Part shown: positions 6,136 to 6,880 of the stretch, piece after piece
How the letters are laid out: every line of letters begins with the position of its first letter
Position numbering within the stretch: the stretch's first letter is position 1
DNA from: Spirochaetales bacterium
Lineage (GTDB): Bacteria; Spirochaetota; Spirochaetia; Sphaerochaetales; Sphaerochaetaceae
Direction: 5' to 3'
NCBI GenBank assembly: GCA_022785155.1
Contig: JALFRH010000194.1
Location: 1-6,880 of the forward strand
DNA length: 6,880 bases
The notes under the pieces: generated by a model
What the model saw: the letters and a program-made list of their open reading frames with translations, nothing else
Databases searched by the model: none
What the model was told of the DNA's origin: nothing
Program-made: the position numbers and the translations under genes

Positions 6136-6880
6136 ACTTCTTCTCCAATGTTTTCTTTTATCTTAACCACGTTTCTGGATACGAAATCAGAGGGTTTTTC
6201 TCCTGTGACTACGTATTCAGACATTTTCTTTACACTATGATATCCCTGGAGAAAGGGCTCCTGGGAGATTGTCCATTTTATCCTTCCTTCTTCCACGGCA
6301 CTGCATACTTCAGGCGTTTCGTCGGAGGCGAAGACAAAGAGATCCTTTTCTGCAATTGCATCCAAAGCTCCTTTGTATCCTGCAGTGGATATAAAGACAG
6401 TATTTATTTCCTTGTCTTTTTCCAAAGCCTCTTTTGTTCGGGAAAAACAGACAGCGTCATTGTCTTCAGTGTCTATATCAAAGGCGATGGAGTATTTCAT
6501 GCCCCTCTCTTTCAATGCATTTTCAAAGCCAATGAGAATCTCCCTGTGCCCCTTCATTTCCCAGCTGCCCCTAAGGACCAGTATTCTTGGGGTGAAGGCA
6601 AGGGCTGTAAGGGCCAGGAGCCCTGCATTGATCCTTCCTTTCTGTGTGTAGTCGGGGCCTGAATAGAAAAGGGATGAGTCTGTTGTAAGGCCTGTGTTTA
6701 CAGAAGCAAAGGGCAGACCTGATTTCTCAACCATTTCCACCAAGGGCTTATAGTCCGGAAGAGTAAGCAAGAGAGAGTCTGAAGATGAGTCCATGGCCGC
6801 TTTGAGAGCCTCCCTGCACTCTTTCTCTCCATATCCAGTGTAGTGGAAGAAATAGAGTTCCATGTCGTTTTCTTCAGCTG
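6126..6880 (-). CDS. LacI-type sugar-responsive regulator, sugar-binding domain (partial; N terminus outside window)
   Basis: The frame is open to the right edge and ends at TAG 6126-6128, so about 250 C-terminal residues are visible. They match a type-1 periplasmic-binding-protein fold as used by LacI/GalR repressors. Landmarks are SGPDYTQKGRINAG (where regulators have the DNxxxG block), GHREILIGFENALKERG (the GxRxxGF-AL element), FASDETPEVCSAVEEGRIKWTISQEPFLQGYHSV (sugar-site Asp and the GxIxxxIxQxPxxQG block) and a C-terminal NVVKIKENI like the LVIRES end of LacI proteins. The helix-turn-helix would lie beyond base 6880. The ATG at 6863 is internal, because upstream codons remain open and the first part of the fold is missing. 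The alternative is an ABC-transporter sugar-binding protein. The 10-nt overlap with xylB and the LacI-like ending favour a cytoplasmic regulator, probably acting on this operon. Confidence 0.75.
   Translation of the reverse strand, partial: AEENDMELYFFHYTGYGEKECREALKAAMDSSSDSLLLTLPDYKPLVEMVEKSGLPFASVNTGLTTDSSLFYSGPDYTQKGRINAGLLALTALAFTPRILVLRGSWEMKGHREILIGFENALKERGMKYSIAFDIDTEDNDAVCFSRTKEALEKDKEINTVFISTAGYKGALDAIAEKDLFVFASDETPEVCSAVEEGRIKWTISQEPFLQGYHSVKKMSEYVVTGEKPSDFVSRNVVKIKENIGEEVCW
6143..6146 (-). promoter_or_regulatory. Shine-Dalgarno site of xylB, inside the upstream gene
   Basis: GGAG (in TTGGAGAAGAAGT) precedes the xylB ATG by 7 nt and lies within the coding end of the LacI-type gene. 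It supports translation of xylB coupled to its upstream neighbour. Confidence 0.6.

Noticed and set aside
6861..6863. ATG at 6863 as the true start of the LacI-type gene
   Set aside because: The frame stays open to the window edge, and the first strand and helix of the sugar-binding fold plus the helix-turn-helix are missing downstream of it.

Overview
The window comes from a bacterial chromosome and holds two convergent gene sets with an insertion-sequence relic between them. The organism is probably an anaerobic, sugar-fermenting bacterium. The base composition looks moderate, AGA/AGG and ATA codons are used freely, and Shine-Dalgarno sites are strong. The iron-sulfur Old Yellow Enzyme type and the xylulokinase/LacI/GalM set would suit Firmicutes, Spirochaetes or Synergistetes, but I cannot name a genus from this sequence.

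Left part, plus strand (1-3142): three tightly packed redox genes. They are the C-terminal third of an Old Yellow Enzyme-type oxidoreductase carrying a four-cysteine cluster motif, a complete classical short-chain dehydrogenase/reductase, and a 640-residue flavoprotein of the fumarate reductase/succinate dehydrogenase/L-aspartate oxidase fold. The first two are 4 nt apart and the last two share one base (TAATG), so they almost certainly form one transcript. Together they look like a pathway of carbonyl, enoate and C-C dehydrogenation/reduction steps on an unidentified small molecule.

Middle (3143-3729): no intact gene. Nearly the whole gap is a 569-bp relic of an IS1182-like element. It has 17-bp terminal inverted repeats (16 of 17 identical when inverted) and two in-frame scraps of its transposase, separated by deletion and stop codons. 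It begins 3 nt after the flavoprotein stop and ends 15 nt before the galM stop. Its ends fold into hairpins. The left hairpin, with a T-run, can terminate the plus-strand operon. A separate hairpin with an A8/T8 tract near the right end can terminate the minus-strand operon.

Right part, minus strand (3730-6880): a sugar operon read right to left. It holds a LacI-type regulator (its N terminus lies outside the window), overlapping by 10 nt with a xylulokinase (xylB), followed 12 nt later by an aldose 1-epimerase (galM). The likely logic is sugar sensing by the regulator, mutarotation of the aldose by GalM and phosphorylation of D-xylulose by XylB. No xylose isomerase or transporter is visible here; these may lie beyond the right edge.
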